From Adiantum capillus-veneris (lineage: Eukaryota; Streptophyta; Polypodiopsida; Polypodiales; Pteridaceae), in NCBI GenBank assembly GCA_014529385.2, contig CM043963.1:79918912-79982911 (forward strand): a stretch of DNA of 64,000 nucleotides, read 5' to 3'. Below, piece after piece: positions 29,600 to 42,416 of the stretch (position 1 is the stretch's first letter; every line of letters begins with the position of its first letter). The translations under genes were made by a program, and so were the position numbers. The notes beneath the pieces were generated by a model. That model searched no databases and had not been told where the DNA came from. It worked only from the letters and a program-made list of their open reading frames with translations.

Positions 29600-30757
29600 T
29601 TCAATAAGGCCCTCCAAATGACCTCCAAAATTTCCTAATGAGAGTGACACTTCCATTGATGTGATGGGCATGATCATGAAGGATCTACAAAGGGCAAGCA
29701 CAACTGGCGACCCGCCACTAGAAGGGAAAAACAACAAAGAGGAAAATAAATCACCTGGCTTAGGAGAGGGTAGGTTGAAGAGTATGCTATCTATGGAATT
29801 AACAAGTGAAGAGAACGATAAATTTGTGCAAATATTGATGGGATTCCATGACCTTTTCATTGAAAAATATGAAAGAATCATAGGTATTACAGTGGTGGAG
29901 CATCACATTAAGTTGAAGGAAGGGGTAAACCCAATCGTGCCGAAATTACGACGGTGGCTGGGGGTCATACAAGAAAGGCACTCCTTGCTGAGGTAAGGAA
30001 GCTACTGGAAGCAGGATTCATTTATCATGTCAAAAACTCAGAGTGGGTGTCACCCGTAGTGGTGACGTCTAAGAAGAATGGTAAGTGGAGGGTCTGTGTC
30101 AACTACAAACCACTAAATGCAGCCACAAAGAGGGACCATTTCCCTCTCCCTTTCTTGGATGAAATTCTGAATGAAGTAGCTGGTTTTGAATGCTACACAA
30201 TGTGTGATGGGTATTCTGGCTATTTTCAAATACGCATAGCCTCTGAAGATCAACTAAAAACCATTTTCATTACACCATGTTTTGCTTATAGAGTTATGCC
30301 GTTTGGTCTCAGAAATGCACCTGCCACATTCCAGAGATATGTCAAATATGTCTTTCAACCGTTCTTTGGAACATCCATAAGAGTGTTCATTGATGATTTT
30401 TGTATATATAGCCCTCGCATCTCACACTTAGAAAAAGTGACTGAGGGTCTAGCAAGGCTGCAAAGCCTAGGAGGACAGTTAAATGTAGACAAGTGCCATA
30501 TTGGGGAAAGTAGAGTCATTCTCTTAGGCCATGAAATTTCAGTTGAAGGTATCAATGCCGATCCAAGTAAGGTGTCCGCACTCATCACATTACCTTCACC
30601 AACAACCACACGGCAACTAGTCTCTTTTCTACAGAAGGTAAGGTACTTGAGTAGATTCATACATCTACTATCACACTTGTTCTACCACTGCAACGGCTCA
30701 CACAACGATCAACTTTCACATGGGACGAGAAGAGCGAGTATGACTACAACAAGGTAA
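29600..30757 (+). pseudogene. Element J (Tat-like gypsy): reverse transcriptase remnant
   Basis: A frame from about 29640 contains the pre-RT linker (FVQILMGFHDLFIEKYERI). After a shift near 29960 it runs into RT: EWVSPVVVTSKKNGKWRVCV, then MCDGYSGYFQIRI, MPFGLRNAPATFQRYV and the active site VFIDDFCIYS (F-I-D-D), then the RT thumb to about 30660. The sequence and the double RNase H downstream fit the Tat lineage of Ty3/gypsy. Gag, protease and LTRs are not visible upstream, so this is a truncated copy. Confidence 0.8.
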
Positions 30758-32130
30758 AGGAGGTCTTAGCCACCCTACCAACAACTATCTCACTACCTAA
30801 GTGGGACAAAAAGTTCTATGTCACCTCAAGTGTGGGAGATGACTCCTTGGGGGCAGTGCTACTCCCAAAGGATGCACCAACATCTTTCATGAGGCCCATC
30901 TACTTCTCCGGTCGCATGATGACAGTGGTAGAGAAAGGTTTCACCCATGCGAAACACCTAGTCCTAGCTCTTAGATTGCAACTACAAATTTTTGATCATA
31001 TTTGTTCCCTAGGCAAGTTTTAATCTTAACCATGGATGAAATGTTTCCCTGTGTGGTACAACACATGGATGTTTCTGCTAGAATTACTAAATGGCTAATT
31101 CGTTTGCAAGAATTTGACTACATGGTATAGGTGGAAATCATGACAAGGGAAAGCTTGGGGGGACTCATGACCTACCAAAAATTTGAGAAGAAGGTAAAGC
31201 AATCTAAAGGGGAAGGAACTCAACCACTTACAGAGCCACCGTGATAGAAAGAGAACACTCTCTCTACTTTGATGGAGCCTACAAGCGAGCATCTGACAAA
31301 GCAGCTCTGCAGGCATAGTGGTCTTTGATGACAAAGGTATCAAGGTATTTTCGCTTGGCCATTTGTTAGAATCACATTCTAACAATGAAGCTGAGTATGC
31401 AGCATTGACAAAGGGATTACAATGGTGCATCTCACAAGGGGTAAAATGCCTTATGTATTTGGGGATGCTCTACTTTTGGTAAGGCAAGTAAATGGAGCAT
31501 GGATATGTAAGAATCCTAGCTTGAGGACTCGCTTAAGCTGTGTAAAAAATTTGTTGGGTAAGTTTGAAGTAGTTCAATTACAACACATTCCAAGGACTCG
31601 AAACCATGAAGCCGACACCTTAGAAAGTGAAAGGCTGCAGGAAGTGGTAGTTGGGGACATTAAGCTAAAGCTCCCCCTATTTCAAGGTAGTGATACCTTA
31701 CACGACATAATGCATTTCTTGGAAATAGGGGAATGTCCACTGGATCTAACGAAAGGGCAGAAGCAATGGACCACCAGGAAGGCCACAAGGTATTGTCTTA
31801 TCAATGACGGTTTGTATTGTAAGGGTAAGGACCAAGTACTCAGGATGGTCCCTCTCTCTAATGAAATTACGAGGATAATTGCCAGTTGTCATGATGGTGT
31901 TTGTGGCGGTCACTTTGCCCTAGATATAACAAGTAGAAAAATATTGTAGGCTGGTTTTGTATGGTCTAGCCTCAATCGTGATGTACACCACTCGTGTAAG
32001 ACATGTAAGTTGTGTCAATGGGCCGGCACTAGGTCACTCATGCCTGAACCACAGACACTTATCCTTTCATATGGGCCATTTGAAAAATGGGGTATAGATG
32101 CCATAGGATCAACTAAACCTTGTGAGTTGA
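30758..32130 (+). pseudogene. Element J: RNase H, second (archaeal-type) RNase H and integrase zinc domain
   Basis: RNase H follows RT (DDSLGAVLLPKDAPTSFM, IYFSGRMMTVVEKGF; 30830-31020). Further on are HSLYFDGAYKRASDKAAL and NNEAEYAALTKGLQWCI (31250-31440), then GDALLLVRQVNGAW, a second RNase H of the type that defines Tat/Ogre elements. The integrase zinc domain (SCHDGVCGGHFALDITSRKI, then CKTCKLCQW) and the first part of the core (FEKWGIDAIGS) end at about 32120. Several stops and shifts show decay. The rest of the integrase is missing. Confidence 0.75.
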
Positions 32131-34839
32131 ATTTTTTTGCAAAATACCCTTTCTGGGGAATTCTATCTTCGATGCACCTAAGATAAATCTCTACCATATT
32201 TTGACTTTTTTATTTTTTTCTTCACAGCCTACGTTAGGTTAGTCGATTTTGGCATCCAAAGCACTCTATGGCTTCCTCTAGTGCTCAACCTATTCCTAAG
32301 GTCAATAACTAGTTTTGGTGTGTGTATTGTGCATAGGGAGAAAAAACAGCTCATAGACAGGCATGACTAAAAACACACTTTTATCACGAGAAAATTACAT
32401 TAAATGAAAGAGCTTTCACCTACTACAAACGCATTGATATGCTCAAAAAAGCAATGCAACACCGTACGAGGGAGACATGAAGAGTTGAAAAAACAGTAGA
32501 CTCACAGTAAGCTTCTACAGTGTGCGCTCACTTCATTATCCAAAAACTTAGGTCAATAGTTACAAAATTTGGCTTTTATACCTTAGCCAAGGTCCAAAGA
32601 ATAGATTTCTAACTATTTGGGCTCAATAACAAGGCTTAAGAACTGCATATAGTTACAAACTTAGAGGCCGTGGACTTTGTGGGATTTCTCATTAATACAT
32701 GGGGTTTAATACAATCAATTGGGATAAAAAATGAGAGTCGTGTCCCTTTGATGATCTTTTTTAGTTTTTGTTATCTGAGCATCTAACAAAATAACACTTG
32801 TCATCACCCCCACCTCTTCTCGGGAGTGGCCTATTTCAAAGTTAGAAACATTTAAAAATAAAAAAATATATGGCCATTCCCCAATTTCAGTTATAAGGTC
32901 CTCTATTTTTACACACATGAACCACCAAGCCTATGGTGTGTCAAGGACAACCCTTTTTTACCACCAAACCATGATTTCATCCACAATACGAGAACATATC
33001 TTCATTGAAATAGCACTATCCATATAAAAACTTATCAAAAGAGACTAGTTGGAAAGGTTGATCCCTTTGACCATCAATAGCACCATCAAAGCAATCTCAT
33101 CTTGTCAAGGGTTGCTTCTCTTTGGAGCGATGTGATGATGACACTTGCCTTATTTTGAAAAATCAAGGAGAGAGGTCTTGTGAGATGGCATGACTTTGAG
33201 GTGGATTCTAAGACTGTGACTATGAGTAGCTATGTGTGCTTCACCATCATAAATGACATATTCCACTAATATCTCACTAATAGCTACCATTCTCTCAATG
33301 GAACAACAAGAGTACCTCCAACGTATATAAAGTTGTAACTTTCATAATACCTATGAGGTTTAAAGTGCCTTGTTCTCTCTTGGTTTGCCTTCTCCATCCA
33401 CGTGCTCTTGACCTTTACCTTCTTTGCTAGAGTAGAATGTATACAACCACTATGGTCTTGTTGAATAGGGAGTTTGCAGCCTGCAATCTTTTGCCATGTG
33501 AAGATCCTTTGAGCCCTCCATTGACATGGTGTTGCACGAAAGACCATCTATTGAGGTGCATTGCACAGATTCTTGCAACATCAGTGGAGACGTGACCTTT
33601 GATGAATTTGAAAACAACCATTGCCAACTATCCCCAGAAGGATATGGCATTTTGGGCGAAGAGCACAATTAGTGCTAATGGTTGGATGACCATATTTTTA
33701 GGCGTACACGCAATAATTTGTTTTTTTGTAGATGATGATTTTGCTTTTTTGCTCAATACTACACTACATGGCACCATATCTTCATTGAAATAGCAATGTT
33801 ATCTAAAGACTTGTCTAAAGAGACTAGTCGGAAAAGTTTATCCCTATGAACATCAATAGCGCCAAGAAAGGTAATCTCAAGATTTCTTGCAGCACATTTT
33901 AAGCTGGCTCTTTCTCCCAAATTCTTATGTGAGGCCAAGGGTCTAGTCTAAGACCAGAGCTTCGGGGTTGCCTATAACAGGGGCAAGAGCCTAGGAGGAG
34001 AGAAAGGTTTTAGACTCCAAGGCCTCACAGTAGTATCAAATCTATTTTTAGGAGCAAAGGGCATGGTCTAAGTTTGGGAGGTTTGCATTGTATGAATCTT
34101 GGAGTAGGCAAAAGAGAACTTTCTCTAGAAGGGACACGAGCACAACTACTTGCGAGGGGGGAAGGGTCAAAGTCAACCAATTCCAAATCGCCTACACTTG
34201 CTCTCCTTGCATGCGTGCGGCCTCTAGAAGCAAGTCTCATTACTACTACGGGCCCAAACAATCAAGTCATCACAACCTCTCTCTCCTTGAATCTCTGCAT
34301 GATCTGCTTTTACTGATGTCATAACTCCTTGTGGGATTTTGGTTCACATAGGGCGCCCATTAAGGGAGTGTGCCACCCCAAGTGCACCCCCCATAGCTAG
34401 TGTGGTGAAGACATTCTTGTAGCCTTACAAGAAAGGGGAATTAACACCGACCCTATATGCAAAGCTATGGAAATTTGCAAAAATTATTGACCATGGGTCT
34501 CCATATTTTGACAAGGTATTTCTACAAGTCAACAACAATCATACATAACAAGCAAGATCTTCTTACTACTTGGAATTGAAGGATCCTTCTCCATCAAAAT
34601 TGGCAAGGTCAATTCCAACACCTTGTTCAGGATATTTGACAAGTTCTTTTCTCGACGGGGACAATGCTTTCCTACATTCAAAATCGACATCAAAAACTTT
34701 CTTTGACTTGATGGCTTCGATCTAGCAAGGCTAATTGATTTTTCTATTGCAGTTTCTTTCCTACGATCACTCTTTAGTTTTTCCTGGTGATTTTTGAAAC
34801 AAGGTATTCATCTTTTCTTGCTTGCACAACACGTTACAC
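32131..34839. other. 2.7 kb without recognisable genes; LTR-like fragment and a duplicated block
   Basis: The stretch at about 32536-32600 (ccaaaaactta, atttggcttttatacct, tagccaagg) matches the TATA region of H's 3' LTR at about 49350-49395, so it is probably a relict H-family LTR on the minus strand. A block of about 110 bp beginning near ttcattgaaatagca occurs at about 33000-33110 and again, diverged, at 33780-33890. No frame here resembles a known protein. Confidence 0.45.
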
Positions 34840-36085
34840 CATGGATTTAGATATCAACATGCATCATAGTTTTAATTTTGAAAACCTTGCAACAATTTTG
34901 CCTCCTGTTTGGCCCACGGTTGGCCAGTCTCACGGAGAGTGCCTCATGTGGTAACTAGCCCCAATGATAGCATCAAATTGTTTGATATGCAAGAATTTAT
35001 GGTCGTGCAAACATGCATGTCTATTTTGGAGTTCAATTTTGCACATTTGAATGCGAATGTGAGCAAAATGCCTGATTTTCTTGTGCAATTCATGCAATAG
35101 ATGGCCAAGGGCCTAGTTAATGAGCAGACTAGGGTTTCTTCAACCCTTTTGCTTAGAGTGAACACCCCTGGTCTACAGGAGCAAGTCTCCAATTTGGAGG
35201 GGTTGCCACTTATCTCTCAAAAAGAGGTGAATGACTTGTTAAAAATACCAAGCCATCAATTTTTTGAGGAGAGGAAAAGGAGCACAACAAGGATATTCAT
35301 GAACATATTCCTGAGAAAATGGGATGGTATTCACAATCTTAGACGCACTCTAGATGTAGTCAAGGCACTACAAACAACTCTAACACTAGATGGTAAAGCC
35401 TATGAATGGTGTATATCACTCAAGAAGAAGGGCATCATACCACATACATAGGTGGCCTTTGAGGGTGTGTTCAGAAAAGAATTTCTACCCACCAATGAAG
35501 CGGACAAAAATTGGACTGCATGGGAGTCTCTATGCGTAAAATAAGACATTGTTAGAGTATATCTCACACTATCGAGGTGTGATTCTCAAGCTGGAGGATC
35601 TAGATGCCTTCCAAAATGTGTGTGCGTTCATCCGTGGATTAACACAGAGCTTAAGAAGCATGTTAAAACCCAAGTCCCCAAGATGCTCAAGGAAGCTACA
35701 ATGTAGGTGCATAAACATGATGATCCCGATGAAAAAGCATTGCAGAACACACACATGCCTGACACTTCAAATGGAAATGCATGAGCATCTCATGGACATT
35801 ATGAGAAAAATTTGTAGTAGTTGCTTTTGATGCATCCAAGAAGCCCAAGGGGCCATCTGCCTAGTGAAGACTTTGAGAAAGCAAAGAAGGAAATCCTCTA
35901 TTTTAATGGTTTAGGAAGTGGACATGTAAAAAAGGATTGTCCCAAGGGAAAATTTTCTACCCACGTTAAAGTAAAAGTGGTTCAGATGGTGCAATTGCTT
36001 CCTATTGAGTCCTCTTCTCACGTTTCCAATGTGGAAGTAACACACACTGAAGCAGTGCACAAGTGTTGTATTGCAACCTCCATGT
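34840..36085 (+). pseudogene. Element K (gypsy): gag remnant
   Basis: A frame opening MDLDINMHHSFNFENL near 34840 continues, with stops, through capsid-like sequence (FMNIFLRKWDGIHNLRRTL, then LTLDGKAYEWCISLKKKG and FEGVFRKEFLPTNEADKNW) to a damaged zinc knuckle (FNGLGSGHVKKDCPKGK near 35910-35950, first Cys residues lost). This is a decayed gag on the plus strand. At least five stops or shifts interrupt it. Confidence 0.6.
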
Positions 36086-37330
36086 AGCCACCAACCTTTG
36101 GTCCACACAAGGTGGTGCACATGCATGGGTTTATCCAAGGTGAAGGTGAGAATTTCTATCGATGAAAATGATTTGCACAATTTTATAAATTATAAATTAG
36201 TCAAACGGTTCAATTTTCCCAAGAATCCTACTTCCCATTGCTACAAGGTAGCTATGATTAACGGCCATGATGCCAAGGTGTGGGATACATAGGTAAAGGA
36301 TGTACCACTGGAGATGCAAGGATATCATACATCCTTGAATTTCCAAGTCATGAATATGGATTGTGCCGAGTGGTTATATGCTTCATTAAAGCGTAGCTAT
36401 GAGAATAATAGTTTGATGTTTGAATTCAATGGTGTGCACGTGTTTCTATTGGTGGGGAGAAAGGATATTCCTTTTTCTCCACTTATTTGTACAAGCGAGC
36501 TTATGAAACTCTCTTCACAAGATGAAATAGAAGAAGTTTTTTTGTGTTACTCGTTGTGTCACTTTTTTATCAAATGTTGATAATTTTTTAATAAATGACA
36601 ATTCCTCAACATCACATTTTCAAGCATGCTTTTGTCTCTTCTCTTCCACCTGTGGCTACTTCTCTATCACCAAAACAAGCAAATGTTGCTAGTAAATTAC
36701 AAAGAATTATTAATGGATTAGAAGCATGCATTTCCAAAAAAATTACCACTAGGGTTACCGCCAACACAGTCCGTGCAATATTTCATAGATGTGTTTGCAG
36801 GTAGTAAGCCCTTAGTAAACCACCCTATAGAATGAGTCATTTTGAGGCTATTGAGGTGGAACATTAGCTTGATAACTACCTTAGTAGAGGGTTCATTCAA
36901 CCTAGTTCTTCACCATATTGGGCCTCTCCCATTTTGTTGGTGAGGAAAGACAATAGTATGCGGATGTGCATAGATTATCGTGGAGGCTAAATCTGATTAC
37001 TGTTAAGAAAAAGTATTTGTTTTCCTAAAGTGATGAGTTATTGATAAACTCACCCATGCTCGTATCTTTACAAAGATTTGCAATCAAGGTATCATCAAGT
37101 ACACATTAGGCTTGATAATATACACAAAACTACTTTCCGAACAAGGTTTGAACATTATGAGTTTTTGGCTATGCCCTTCGGGTTTACCAATATGCCTGCT
37201 AGTTTCATGACGCTGATGGAAAGTGTCTTGAAACCATATATGGGCAAGTTTGTTATCATTTTTCTCTATGACATCCTAGTGTATCGTGTCTCTGAGGAAG
37301 AACACTTACAACAGCAGAAGTAGTTGTTTG
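36086..37330 (+). pseudogene. Element K: protease and reverse transcriptase remnant
   Basis: A protease-region relic includes LKRSYENNSLMFEFNGVHVF and KDIPFSPLICTSEL (36380-36515). RT follows with [20 protein letters not shown] in a disrupted frame (near 36880), then LQSRYHQVHIRLDNIHKTTF, FLAMPFGFTNMPASFMTL and a mutated active site FLYDILVYR in place of Y/F-x-D-D-I-L-V-Y. It cannot be active. Confidence 0.7.
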
Positions 37331-38794
37331 AATTATTTTGGCAACACAAGTTATATGCCACGTGATCTAAGTGTGACTATATTAAAGATGAGATTCACTA
37401 TTTGGGGCATGTAATTTTGGCTACCAGTATTCATATAGATAAATCTAAAGGATGCCGTGGCCTTCTTTCAAAATTATGGAAGAGCTTCAAATTTTCTTGA
37501 TATTTGTAGGTTTTTACCGACGGTCCTTAAAAACTATGCTCGTATTGCCATTCCTATGATTGACCAACTAAAATCCAAGGGAAAAACCTTTTAGTGGGAG
37601 AAGCTCAACAGTAAATCTTTGATGATCTCAAGCTTTCATTAGCTACAGTTCCTATTTTAGCTATTACAAACCCTACAAAACCGTTTGTTCTAGAAACGGA
37701 TGCTAGTAATTGTGCTATTGGGATAGTCCTTCTATTGGAGGGAAGGCTAATTGCATTTAGCAAGAAACATGATTCTGCTTTGCTGAATTACTTTGCTAAA
37801 AAAGACAACTCTATGCAATAGTGTCTGCTTTGAAAACATGGCAACATTATTTGTATGTTGTTCAATTCAAAATTTTGTTTGACCATGAAAGTATAAAATT
37901 GTTTACACAACAAACCGATTTGAAGGGTCAAAAGGTCAAGTGGATTCAGATTCTTCAAGAGTATGATGCAAAGCTCTAGTATTGTAAAGGATGATACAAT
38001 GTGATAATTGATGCTCTTAACCGTATCCCTAAGATCAACTATCTTCTATTTAAAGAGCTTCGAAGTGAGTTTTTGGAATCTTTAAAAGGAAAATATGAGC
38101 ATGATGAAACATACTCCAAAGTATGGGGCCATGTGAAACTTAGGGATCCTTCTCAAATATCATGGCAGTCCTAGTGCACGGCACCCAAGCATAAAGAAAA
38201 CTTATGCACTTGTACGACGACGATTTTACTAGCCAAGTTTATACGGACATGTTCAATACTATGTTTTGCATTACCAAAGATGTCAAGTTAATAAAGGAAA
38301 GCACTTGAACTCAGGAGGTCTCTTACATCCTTTGGATATTCCCAATGGTAAATGGGAAAGTACCCATATGGATTTTATTGTGGGTTTACCAACCACTTTA
38401 TGAGATCTTGACTCGATATGGGTGGTTGTAGATTAGTTGACTAAACTTTGCAAATTTATTTCAACCAAGTCCACAATTAAAACTCCAAAGTTAACAAAGC
38501 TATTTACAAACAATTTGTATAGAGTATATGGTTTTTCCATCAATATTGTGAGTGATTGTGATCCCAAGTTTAACAACTGTTTCTACAGGGTTGTGTTTAA
38601 ACGATTCAGCACACAACTCAACATCAATACTATAGATAATATAGAAACGGATGCTAGAGGATATGCTTAGAGCATATGTTAGCAAAAAGAAATCTAATTG
38701 GGAAGATTATCTCCCTATTCTAGAGTTTTCTTATTATAGTGCAAAGCATGTGATCATTGGTTATAGTCCTTTCATGCTTATGTGTAACATTTAA
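37331..38794 (+). pseudogene. Element K: RNase H and integrase remnant, cut at 38794
   Basis: Degenerate RNase H (NPTKPFVLETDASNCAIGIV, 37660-37730; TLYAIVSALKTWQHYLY-like near 37810), integrase zinc finger (38160-38300) and core (HMDFIVGLPTTL near 38365; SINIVSDCDPKFNNCF near 38540). The last recognisable residues are GYSPFMLM at about 38775. At 38795 the sequence changes abruptly into the LTR of element G, preceded by TTTAA (38790-38794). Confidence 0.7.
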
Positions 38795-40373
38795 TGGTCT
38801 AAAAACTTATGTGTAGCGGAAATTAGCATGAACATAGTGGGCATTTCATTAGAATAGATTCCTAATGAGAATTACAAGAGTGCTTGGGTGGAGAGAGCAA
38901 CAAAAAGCATAACACCTAGTTAGATAGCATCAACAATACTTTCAAAAGAGAGAGAAATTAAGCTATTGACAACATTTGAGGACCGGATTTGCATGGAGCC
39001 GGTCCCCCCTCCAAAAGGCTTTGTATTATGGTTTCTCCCATCAAGAGAGACATTGTACAATACAATTCTTTGTGTTCCTTCAAGACTAGCTAGTGCAATG
39101 AAGATGAAAGCTTCATGCACTAAGAAAAACACTTAGTAAACACAACTTTAATTATCCCCGTTCTCAGACCCAAGACCTCACACACCTTCGAAGATGGTGA
39201 TAGCTAGCAGGGTATGAGAGTAGATTGAGAGGAAGAAGGAATATCTTACGAGAAAGATGTACATCTCCTCACATAATCACTCATATTAGCATAGCTTTAG
39301 CTTATTAATTAGCTTGGTAGAGGAGATGAGCATGCATTGAATCTTGGCTCTTGGTTGGATTTGCATCCACAAGCCAAGAGTGTGTCGATGTAGGCTTCTA
39401 TCTCACAAGCTTGGTAGGTGATGAGCTCTCCATTAAAGCTTGGGAAGAGATAGTCTTCTCTTTCTTCACACATGAGATTGTGTGAGTGTGTGTGTGATAA
39501 TTCCTTGCAAAAATCAGCCCCCCCTCTCTCTCTCTCTCTTGGGCGAGCCCTCTTGCTATTTGCTCTTGCAGGCTCCCCATTGGACCTCCCCAAGTCAAGC
39601 CAATGGTTATTAAGCAGCATAAGTGATAGCCTTTTGACATGTGTCCCCCTTTCCCCTTTTGTGAGAGCTTTAGGTAATTTAATAATTAAACTAAACTCTC
39701 ATTGGACCCCTTTGTCTCCTAGCCAATAGGAATCAGGCAAGCCATTGGGCTCCTGAAAGATCATTGGACCCCTTGGGAGACTGTCCAATAGTCTTCTAGG
39801 AGACTTAATTCTCATTGGTTATTTTATTAAGTGTTTTTAAATTAATTAAATTAGATTTACTCTAGCCTAATTCTCATTGGTCCACCTCCAAGGCCATCCA
39901 ATAGGAATTGGACACACCTTGTGGGCATCTGGGCTAGGGAGCTGACATGTGTCCCTCATTCCCTTTATGTAAAGGGAGCCTGTGTGTGTGTGTAACTTTC
40001 TCTCTCATCCCCTAGAAGAAGGGCTCGCCCCCTCCCATGTAGGGATATGCAAAGAATTTTAGTTACACACAAAGCATCCAATTTCCCCTAGGGTTGACCT
40101 TTGGACACAACCTTTGAATTTTGGAACCTTAGCATTTTGGAAGTCTTAATGGGCTGGACCTTAGGATCTTTTTAGCCCATTGTTGCACATGGCTCTTTTG
40201 TAAATGCCCCCCCCCTTTGGATCCCTATTTTCCCTCCTTTGGATCCCTATTGTGGCCAGTCTGCTAGCTTAACCAATATTCTAGCTTTTTCTCCCCTGGC
40301 ACTTCCCCACATTAAATGATCAGTTTAATATGAGAAAATCATTTAGGAGACTTAGATATTGATTTTTATGACA
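38795..40373 (-). repeat. 3' LTR of element G
   Basis: On the minus strand it starts TGTCATAAAAATCAATATC at 40373, directly after the purine tract AAGAGAGAGGTAA, and ends TTTTTAGACCA at 38795. It includes a (CT)n run at about 39516-39539 and many CCAAT/ATTGG pentamers between 39590 and 39910, which could be promoter elements. The small ORFs inside look like chance. Confidence 0.75.
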
Positions 40374-40728
40374 TTACCTCTCTCTTGAAATCATAGTCGT
40401 CCTTGACTATGGTGTAGAGAAGATAAAGCATATTCATGAGTCCTTTTCTTAGCGGGTAGAGGATCCCTATGTTACCCTACGACATCATTCCACAATGGAT
40501 GACTAGTCCATTTGGCGCTTGAGAGCCTGAGGCTGCCGCAAGCATGTCTGCACATTAGTCCTATCAGTCTTCCATAGTAGAGTGACAAGCTCTACTTGGT
40601 GTTTGGGAGACGTCGTCTCCGCAAACTTGATCTAAGCATGCATACTACTTCTGTGCACAATAAAGAAAAAGAGAGTCTTATAAGACAAAAAAACTTTGTT
40701 CATTTTTAACATTTTGTACATTTGCTTA
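40374..40728 (-). other. Element G: polypurine tract and 3' untranslated region
   Basis: Between the integrase stop (40729) and the LTR. The minus strand reads GGACGACTATGATTTCAAGAGAGAGGTAA, ending in the purine tract next to the LTR at 40374. The rest is non-coding. Confidence 0.6.
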
Positions 40729-41688
40729 CTATTGGGAAGCATTGTAAGCATTGATAAGGTTTAGGTTATCCTTTAATTGTATGCCTTGCATCCATCTAGC
40801 ATCTCCAAAAGGATAATTCTTAAACTTAATAAGATATCGTCGGATAGTCTTACCGCCTCTTAATACCTTGTCTTCATGTCGGAGAATGGACTCGGGCTGC
40901 CGCACCTCCTCTTGGTCCTTGATCGCCGGTGGGTCTTCTATAGTTGGTTCTTGAGGTGGCTCTCCTTTGTAAGGCTTTAATAGGCTCACATGGAAAGCAT
41001 TGTGTATGAGCCAATGATTGGGAAACTTGAGTTGATAGGCCATCTCATTGATTGGCCTAAGAATCTGGAAGGGACCATAGTACCTTTTTGCTAGTTTAGC
41101 ATAGTACTTTTGGTGGCCCGTAGGATTCTTGCCCATCGTGTGCCTTAATCGAGCCTTGGGAAACTTTAACAAGACCCAATCGTTTTCTTTAAAGGCTTGG
41201 GCTCTTCTGTGCTTGTCAGCAGCAGCAACCTTTTGCCTTTGCTGTGAGATAGAGATAGCATCCTTAATCTTTTGAAAAGATTCTTGTAGGTCTCGGCTAT
41301 AATCATCTGCAACGAAGATCTTCCCATGTACTTTAAGTAGCAAGGGACTTTTTGATCTTCCCTCAATTACCTCGAAAGGTGATTTTCCTGTGGAAGTATG
41401 TACAGTGTTATTGTAAGCATACTCCACTAAGGGTAAGTACTTCTCCCACTGGGATCTTTGATCTACTTCCATTACATAGGCTTTTAGTAGATCGAGAATT
41501 GTTAGGTTAGCTATTTCACTTTGGCCATCCGTTTGTGGATGATAGGCCGAAGAGAAGTTTAGCCTTGTTCCTAAGTTCTCAAAGAGACCCTTCCAGAAAT
41601 TACTGGTCATTCTAGGATCTCTATCCGACACTATAGACATTGGCAAGCCATGGTACTTGAAAATTTGTGAAATGAAGAGGGTTTCCAT
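40729..41688 (-). CDS. Element G: integrase carboxyl half with chromodomain
   Basis: A 319-codon frame. It covers the integrase core from MSIVSDRDPRMTSNFW (second catalytic Asp) and QTDGQSEIANL (catalytic Glu), the carboxyl-terminal domain (KYYGPFQILRPINEMAYQL; a GPY/F-type module) and, from about residue 260, PESILRHEDKVLRGGKTIR, YLIKFKNYPFGDARW, a chromodomain that targets chromoviruses to particular chromatin. It is joined by a frameshift to the upstream integrase frame; methionine at 41688 is only the first Met in this frame, not a natural start. Confidence 0.88.
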   Translation of the reverse strand: METLFISQIFKYHGLPMSIVSDRDPRMTSNFWKGLFENLGTRLNFSSAYHPQTDGQSEIANLTILDLLKAYVMEVDQRSQWEKYLPLVEYAYNNTVHTSTGKSPFEVIEGRSKSPLLLKVHGKIFVADDYSRDLQESFQKIKDAISISQQRQKVAAADKHRRAQAFKENDWVLLKFPKARLRHTMGKNPTGHQKYYAKLAKRYYGPFQILRPINEMAYQLKFPNHWLIHNAFHVSLLKPYKGEPPQEPTIEDPPAIKDQEEVRQPESILRHEDKVLRGGKTIRRYLIKFKNYPFGDARWMQGIQLKDNLNLINAYNASQ

Positions 41689-42416
41689 TTGGTGGGCTTT
41701 GATAGTCTTTTTGACAGGTATAAATGATCTTGTTTACTGAACCTGTCTACTATCGTCCATATTCCCGTATTCCCATGGATAGACTTAGGCAATCCAAAGA
41801 TAAAATCCATGGATATGCTCTCCCATGGTGAATTAGGGATTGTCAAGGGTTGAATCAATCCAAGTTGCTTCCCTCTATCAAATTTTGTCTTTTGGCATAC
41901 CACACATTTAGAAACATACTCTTGTATGTTTACTTTCATGGTAGGCCAATAGAAATATGTTTCAATTCCCTTTAAGGTAGACTGAATCCCTCTATGCCCC
42001 TCATACGGTGGAGCATGAGATTCATACATTACTTTCTCACGTAGTGAGTTAGTAACGCATAGTCTATTGCCATAGAGAAGATAACCATCTTGTAAAGTAA
42101 ATGGTTCTTCTTTCTTCCCTAATGCAAGGGCTGAAATCACATCTCTAAAATTGGGATCAATAGCGTACTCATCTATCATTAAAGATAGATCATTGTGAGT
42201 TGCTATGGAAACCGCATTCACTCTCGATCGTCTTGAGAGTGCATCAGCTACTTGATTATGCTTGCCAGCAATGTGAGCAATATGAAAATGAAATTGCGAA
42301 AGGAAATTTGCCCACCTCATTTGTTTGTCGGAGAGCTTGGTCTGCGTCATGAAGTACTTAAGACTTTGGTGATCCATTCGCAGAATGAAAGGAGTCCCAA
42401 TAAATAGTGCTTCCAT
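41631..42416 (-). CDS. Element G: RNase H end and integrase amino half
   Basis: A 261-codon frame. Residues 1-60 complete RNase H (PFILRMDHQSLKYFM, AHIAGKHNQVADALSRR). The H2C2 zinc module follows (YESHAPPYEGHRGIQSTLKG, CVVCQKTKFDRG). The integrase core begins at SMDFIFGLPKSIHGNTG with the first catalytic Asp. The frame breaks after TIVDRFSKQ; the correct continuation is in the frame of 41688-40729. Confidence 0.85.
   Translation of the reverse strand: MEALFIGTPFILRMDHQSLKYFMTQTKLSDKQMRWANFLSQFHFHIAHIAGKHNQVADALSRRSRVNAVSIATHNDLSLMIDEYAIDPNFRDVISALALGKKEEPFTLQDGYLLYGNRLCVTNSLREKVMYESHAPPYEGHRGIQSTLKGIETYFYWPTMKVNIQEYVSKCVVCQKTKFDRGKQLGLIQPLTIPNSPWESISMDFIFGLPKSIHGNTGIWTIVDRFSKQDHLYLSKRLSKPTKWKPSSFHKFSSTMACQCL

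Noticed and set aside
33599-34324. Small ORFs in the J-K interval
   Set aside because: No similarity to known proteins, overlapping on both strands, and low coding character.
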